In this document: positions 15,392 to 19,482 of the stretch, in pieces | Layout: each line of letters begins with the position of its first letter | Numbering within the stretch: position 1 is the first letter of the stretch | Source of the DNA: Sulfurovum sp. | GTDB taxonomy: Bacteria > Campylobacterota > Campylobacteria > Campylobacterales > Sulfurovaceae | Direction: 5' to 3' | Length of the DNA stretch: 19,482 nucleotides | Assembly (NCBI GenBank): GCA_027066595.1 | Contig: JAMONG010000011.1 | Location: 1-19,482, forward strand | Position numbers and translations under genes: made by a program | Notes under the pieces: generated by a model | Databases searched by the model: none | What the model was told of the DNA's origin: nothing | Seen by the model: only the letters and a program-made list of their open reading frames with translations

Positions 15392-17925
15392 ATAAGACTT
15401 AAATCTTCTTCATACATAATCTCTTTAGCCAACAACTCTTGAGCTAAGTTTTCAATCTCTTCCCATTTATCATTAACCAACGTAATGGTTTTTTCTTCAG
15501 ACTCTTTCATCCAACGCTCCAAAGCATCATCTATCTTTTCATGGGTATGCTGTACGTTAATACTATCTAAGGTTTGCTTCTGTGCGTTCATAATCCCTTT
15601 AAGGTTGATGTACCCTACTTCAGAGTCCATACCATAGTAAGCGATGGCTCTATAGGCTTCTTTGGTGGCATGTTGTAAGTCTGAAGAGGCTTCCATATCC
15701 ATACCATCCATCGTACCATACTTCTTCATCAGGGCTATACGCCCAGCCAATGAGATACAGATTCTATTTTGAATGTCATCTATAGACATGTTTTGTCGTA
15801 AGTCTTCATGGTGGCTTACCACAAAACCATTAGGGCCCGTACGTGGGGTAACCGATATTTGCATGATTGGTACTTTTGGCATAAGTACTTTAGAGATGAT
15901 AGTATGTGAAGCTTCTCGTATGGCATTTTTAGCAAAAAATTCTTCATGGGAAACTTTAGAGTGTTTTTCCCCATATTTTATAGTGTTGATTTGCTCCATA
16001 AGTATCTCTTGGGTAATGGCTGGAATGTTATGGCGTATACAGTAAAACGAAGCCTCTTTACTCATAAGCTCTAACTGTGCTCCTGTAAGCCCAGCAGTAT
16101 AAACCAAAAGCTTGTTTATATCAAACTTACCACTTGTAGGCTTTTCTTTTAAGATTTTGTCTATAAAGTAGAGTCTTGCTTCTTTGTCAAGCTCATCTAT
16201 GGGGATGTGTATCTCTATACGCCCTGCTCTTACGATGGCTGGGTCTATGTTCTCTTTATAGTTCGTGGCAGCGATGATGAAAACATGTTCATCTTCTTTG
16301 TTGGCAAAACCATCCATCTCTGCTAAAAATTTATTGATTTGTACTTCTCGTGTATTGTCTTTATCACGTTTACCAATAGTGTCTATCTCATCGATAAAAA
16401 TGATAGATGGGGCATACTCTCTTGCTTTTGCAAAGACATTTTTTATCTTATCAAGTTGTAAAAGTTCAACTCCTGTAATGGAAATAAATGGTAACTCAGC
16501 TTCGGCAGAAAATGCTTTTGCCAACAGTGTTTTACCTGTTCCTGGAGGGCCATAAAGAAGCATCCCTTTTGGAGGCTGTACATCAAACGCTTTAAGCAGC
16601 TTTGGCTCTTTTAAAAAGTTTATGACTTCAAGGAGTCTACTTTTTGCTTTTTTATGCCCTGCAATATCATCAAATGAAACATTGGGTATGTCAAATACCA
16701 AACCATCTTCAGAGAAATCTTTGATACGTTTCACTTGTTTAAAATGACAATCATTCACTTCATACAAAATAGCACCATCTTGTATGCTTATGCTCTCTTC
16801 TATTTCAAGTTTAATGTTTTTTCTAAAAAGCTCTTTGACAAGTTTTTCTTCTGCGATTAAAGGTGTTAAATTTTCAGAGATAAAATCAATCACTTTTTGA
16901 GACAGAGAAACTTCTATGGTGTCATAATCACTCATGACTAATTTATTATGTAATATATAGTCTGTTATTTTAGTGAAAAAAGTCTCACCTAACTTATTTT
17001 TGATACGCCTTGCATCCAGTTCTGGGGCAAACACAAGTACTTGTGTTTTCAAAAAGTTTTCAAAATGGTCATCGACTATAAATTCTAAGTCAAAGTTGTC
17101 TTCAAATGCTTTTTCATATTCTAAAAAAGCTTTTTCACCTATGGCTTCATAAGCAGTATAGTTAAGCTTGTTAAACAACACTATCGTCGCTTGAGAAAAC
17201 CTAGAGATGAGTTCAGGGATGATGGCTTTTTGCGTACCACCTGTTTTGATGTTTCTTTTTTCTTCTCTTTTTAAAGCTTCTAGTATCATAGATTCTGCTT
17301 GTATATAGTCATCATCTATGAGCTTTATAAATTTATTGTCAGAGTAAAGTTCTTCACCAAGGTTAGATGTAATGATAAAAATAGTCTCTTTAAAATCTAC
17401 TACAAAATTGGCATTACCTTCATCGTATGGTTTTTCAGGATCATCATTACAAGGTTGGTCTGTTACTTTGTCCCAACCACACGCATCACGCATCTTTCCA
17501 CCTTCAAAGATGGAAAGTAGGTTGGTCTGTATCACATTGTCTGCTTTCTCAAAAGCATCAAGCACGATGATAGACTTAGGGTTGTCATGCACAAAACCAG
17601 TCAACTGTCCTGTACTGTATCCAGACCATCCCTTAGGGTAGCCATAGAGTTCTCCACCATTTTGTTCATGGTACTGCGTCATATCAAAGTTTCGTATTTT
17701 GTAGTCTTTTAAGGTTTTACTCATAAGCTCTGCCAAATACGTTTTACCCGTTGCAGGAGAACCTAAAAAAAGATAGGTTGATTTTGGAGCATTTTTATTT
17801 TTAAGGATATTACTCTGTATGCTACTAACTATGGCATCTATCGCTCTATCTTGACCAAATAAATCTTTAGTCAATGCTTCACGCATTTTGTTAGCAACTT
17901 TTATATATTCTTGACCATCATTCAT
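15388..17925 (-). CDS. Clp-like/FtsH-like double AAA+ protein with a degenerate M41 peptidase
   Basis: An 845-residue cytosolic protein with no membrane helix. Module 1 (about 15-330) is like the ClpB second ring: FGQDRAIDAI, Walker A GSPATGKT (55-62), pore loop GWSGY (99-103), Walker B VLDAFEKA (121-128), sensor TSNLG, arginine finger SRF (Arg242) and sensor-2 DARR. The Walker B glutamate is Ala124. An insert of about 22 residues with Cys149 and Cys159 precedes sensor 1. Module 2 (about 415-650) is FtsH-like: Walker A GPPGTGKT (459-466), intact IDEID, EMDGF, AATN. Its pore loop is shortened by about six residues, removing the FVG motif. The M41-like end (about 655-845) has REASH (670-674) in place of HEXXH but keeps the later Asp (SSDLQHAT). 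It should not be a zinc protease. The ribosome site is weak. Its neighbour upstream is a kinase/phosphatase fusion. Confidence 0.85.
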   Translation of the reverse strand: MNDGQEYIKVANKMREALTKDLFGQDRAIDAIVSSIQSNILKNKNAPKSTYLFLGSPATGKTYLAELMSKTLKDYKIRNFDMTQYHEQNGGELYGYPKGWSGYSTGQLTGFVHDNPKSIIVLDAFEKADNVIQTNLLSIFEGGKMRDACGWDKVTDQPCNDDPEKPYDEGNANFVVDFKETIFIITSNLGEELYSDNKFIKLIDDDYIQAESMILEALKREEKRNIKTGGTQKAIIPELISRFSQATIVLFNKLNYTAYEAIGEKAFLEYEKAFEDNFDLEFIVDDHFENFLKTQVLVFAPELDARRIKNKLGETFFTKITDYILHNKLVMSDYDTIEVSLSQKVIDFISENLTPLIAEEKLVKELFRKNIKLEIEESISIQDGAILYEVNDCHFKQVKRIKDFSEDGLVFDIPNVSFDDIAGHKKAKSRLLEVINFLKEPKLLKAFDVQPPKGMLLYGPPGTGKTLLAKAFSAEAELPFISITGVELLQLDKIKNVFAKAREYAPSIIFIDEIDTIGKRDKDNTREVQINKFLAEMDGFANKEDEHVFIIAATNYKENIDPAIVRAGRIEIHIPIDELDKEARLYFIDKILKEKPTSGKFDINKLLVYTAGLTGAQLELMSKEASFYCIRHNIPAITQEILMEQINTIKYGEKHSKVSHEEFFAKNAIREASHTIISKVLMPKVPIMQISVTPRTGPNGFVVSHHEDLRQNMSIDDIQNRICISLAGRIALMKKYGTMDGMDMEASSDLQHATKEAYRAIAYYGMDSEVGYINLKGIMNAQKQTLDSINVQHTHEKIDDALERWMKESEEKTITLVNDKWEEIENLAQELLAKEIMYEEDLSLI

Positions 17926-18034
17926 ATGTTATTCTTCAATTTGTATTTTCAATCAGAGGCTTCATTTATCATGATAAACAAAGATACCATCAAAAAGATT
18001 AGAATCGCATTCTACCCTACTTTTACTTGAATCT
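17926..18034 (-). promoter_or_regulatory. Gap between kinase and AAA+ genes: palindrome and weak terminator
   Basis: This 109-bp gap holds two dyads. TTTATCATGATAAA (17965-17978) is a gapless 14-base palindrome 40 bases ahead of the AAA+ start and could be an operator. TAGAAT-CGC-ATTCTA (18000-18014), read on the minus strand, is followed by ATCTTTTT and may be a weak intrinsic terminator for the kinase gene. If so, the AAA+ gene needs its own promoter here, but no clear -10 element was found. Confidence 0.4.
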
Positions 18035-19482
18035 CTAAAACCAAAAAAGTTGTACTAAATTAAGTATCAACATAGAGATAAAACCAACCTTATAGACCAT
18101 CTTTTCATGACGCTCTACAAAAGAGGTACTTTTATCAAAATAGGGCTTTACTTTCGTAGGATTGGTAATCTCATATTGCATCTCTGAGTAGTTGTGGTAA
18201 CGGTTATCTGTATCTGGGTCTAAGGCTCTTAGTATCACAGATTCTAGCCATTTTGGTATTTTGGGGTTAAGCTTGGTAGGCTCTTTTATTTTCTTCTCAA
18301 AACTAGGTGTTTGAAAAGGCTCTATCTCACCAAAAGGGTACTTTTGCGTGAGCACTTCATAGAGTGTTACCCCTATCGCATAGAGTTCTGTTTGTTCGTT
18401 GATAGGGGCTTGTTTAAAACGCTCTGGGGCTAAGTAGCTTGGTGTTCCTGCACGTGTGACATTAGAGTAGGCTTCTGTAATACTACCAAAATCCACCATC
18501 TTAAAGACTAACTTTCCTTTGCGTTCAGTGACTATGATGTTTTCAGGTTTGATGTCACCATGCACTAAGTCAAGACGTATGAGAAACTGTGACATTTTTA
18601 AAAGAAAAACTGATAATTCCACAGACATATCTACTGAAAGTGGTTTTTTCTGTGTAAACACTTTGAGTGACACTCCCTCGATAAACGGCATAATGTAATA
18701 ACGGTGCGTACGCTTTTTAGGTACCACTGCTTTTGGGAAAAAACCAGCTTTAAGCCGTTTTGCCATCCAGACCTCTTTCACAAACATATCAAGCATCACC
18801 ACATCATCTACTGCTTCATAGGGAACAAACTTTATCACATACTGCAAGCCTCTTTTTTCACAAAGCCATGTACGGTTGTTTTGTATCAGTGGCTTTAGTA
18901 GCTTATAGCCATCTACCTCTTCGCCTACTTTATAATGCTCTTTGACTATGAGGTCTAACTGTTTAAGCTTACCACGTGGGTCTAGTTCTTTTATCTCTAT
19001 GACTACCGCGGTGGTATCGTCTGGTAAATCATCATTATGTTTTTTAGACGCTTTTTTGACTAAAAATGATGCTCCCATTTTCATGCTATCAGAGATTTCA
19101 TCTTGTGAGAGTTCATTATACAAACCATCTGAACATAAAAGTATTTGGTCACCTGAAAGTAAGTTATTTTCAAAGTAATAGGGTGAAACGCTCTCTTCTA
19201 AACCCATAGCCGAAGTAAGCACATTTTCCATGCCCTCTTCATCCATACTATGGTCATTTGAAAGCTGTGCACAAACCCCTTTTCTATTAAGGTAGATACG
19301 ACTGTCACCTACATTGGCACCATAAAGCCTGTCACCCTCTATTACCACAAGTGTAAGTGTCGTGACCAACTCTTCACGCTCATAGTCTTCCATCGACTCC
19401 ATATACAACACATGATTAATGTTTTCTATAAAATGTTTAATAGACTTTTCCATAGTCCAAGACCTAGGTCTGTTTTTAAGAG
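18035..19482 (-). CDS. PP2C phosphatase-Ser/Thr kinase fusion (5' end beyond the window)
   Basis: A bifunctional signalling protein. The frame stays open through the right edge, and the first PP2C metal motif (DGxGG) is missing, so the Met at 19453 is not the true start; about 90 residues are probably outside. Numbering from that Met, PP2C motifs are VGDSR (48-52), CSDGL (107-111) and PDDTTAV (144-150). The kinase follows: Lys208 in YVIKF, catalytic loop HGDIKPEN (298-305, HGD rather than HRD), DFG (321-323) and APE (342-344). No glycine-rich loop of GxGxxG form is visible. A hydrophobic helix at about 455-472 ends the protein, likely a tail anchor holding both domains at the cytosolic face. 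From memory, Pseudomonas kinases of this architecture lie in nitrate-assimilation clusters; no nas gene is visible here. It should phosphorylate and dephosphorylate proteins; targets unknown. Confidence 0.9.
   Translation of the reverse strand, partial: LKNRPRSWTMEKSIKHFIENINHVLYMESMEDYEREELVTTLTLVVIEGDRLYGANVGDSRIYLNRKGVCAQLSNDHSMDEEGMENVLTSAMGLEESVSPYYFENNLLSGDQILLCSDGLYNELSQDEISDSMKMGASFLVKKASKKHNDDLPDDTTAVVIEIKELDPRGKLKQLDLIVKEHYKVGEEVDGYKLLKPLIQNNRTWLCEKRGLQYVIKFVPYEAVDDVVMLDMFVKEVWMAKRLKAGFFPKAVVPKKRTHRYYIMPFIEGVSLKVFTQKKPLSVDMSVELSVFLLKMSQFLIRLDLVHGDIKPENIIVTERKGKLVFKMVDFGSITEAYSNVTRAGTPSYLAPERFKQAPINEQTELYAIGVTLYEVLTQKYPFGEIEPFQTPSFEKKIKEPTKLNPKIPKWLESVILRALDPDTDNRYHNYSEMQYEITNPTKVKPYFDKSTSFVERHEKMVYKVGFISMLILNLVQLFWF

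Noticed and set aside
15388..19482. Type VI secretion remnant (kinase, phosphatase and Clp-like ATPase)
   Set aside because: No Tss structural gene is present, the Clp module lacks a ClpV N domain and is fused to an FtsH-like half, and the kinase and phosphatase are one protein.

Overview
The window reads as chromosomal DNA of a Campylobacterota (epsilonproteobacterium), most likely a Sulfurovum- or Sulfurimonas-like marine lineage. It is AT-rich and densely packed, and lolA, secA and a LolC/E-type permease lie side by side, an order I know from Campylobacterota genomes. The genus is inferred from content only; no rRNA or tRNA gene, IS element, phage gene or CRISPR array was seen.

Layout. 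(1) 1-3793, minus strand: a compact set transcribed leftwards, lolA, a membrane-anchored coiled-coil protein, polyphosphate kinase 2, an ArsC/YfgD-like reductase and a YbiT-type ABC-F ATPase that runs off the left edge. The first four genes overlap or nearly touch; the ABC-F gene follows a 109-bp gap. (2) 3794-3981: divergent promoter region with an 18-bp inverted repeat. (3) 3982-8145, plus strand: secA, a structured 136-bp gap, the LolC/E-like permease, and a 42-codon gene. (4) 8151-11449, minus strand: a secreted protein of unknown function and an AsmA/YhdP-like envelope protein. (5) 11385-14490, plus strand: mltG, whose 5' end overlaps the AsmA-like gene head to head, then a cysteine-type, formate-dehydrogenase-like molybdoenzyme without partner subunits. 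(6) 14612-15358, plus strand: a structured leader and two tandem paralogues of about 100 residues, family unknown. (7) 15388-19482, minus strand: an 845-residue double AAA+ protein and a PP2C phosphatase-Ser/Thr kinase fusion cut by the right edge.

Regions 1 to 5 are mainly envelope and housekeeping genes: Sec export, lipoprotein release and carriage, peptidoglycan chain cleavage, lipid-transport-like functions and stress physiology. The most unusual part is region 7. The AAA+ protein joins a ClpB-like module to an FtsH-like module with an M41 peptidase fold. The Clp-like Walker B glutamate is alanine, the FtsH-like pore loop is deleted, and HEXXH reads REASH. It looks like a cytosolic pseudoprotease that keeps one ATPase site and one pore loop, in different rings. 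Beside a kinase/phosphatase fusion and opposite a pair of unknown small acidic proteins, it is the best candidate here for an undescribed system. A second novelty candidate is the convergent pair at 8017-8849, whose protein products share a motif.
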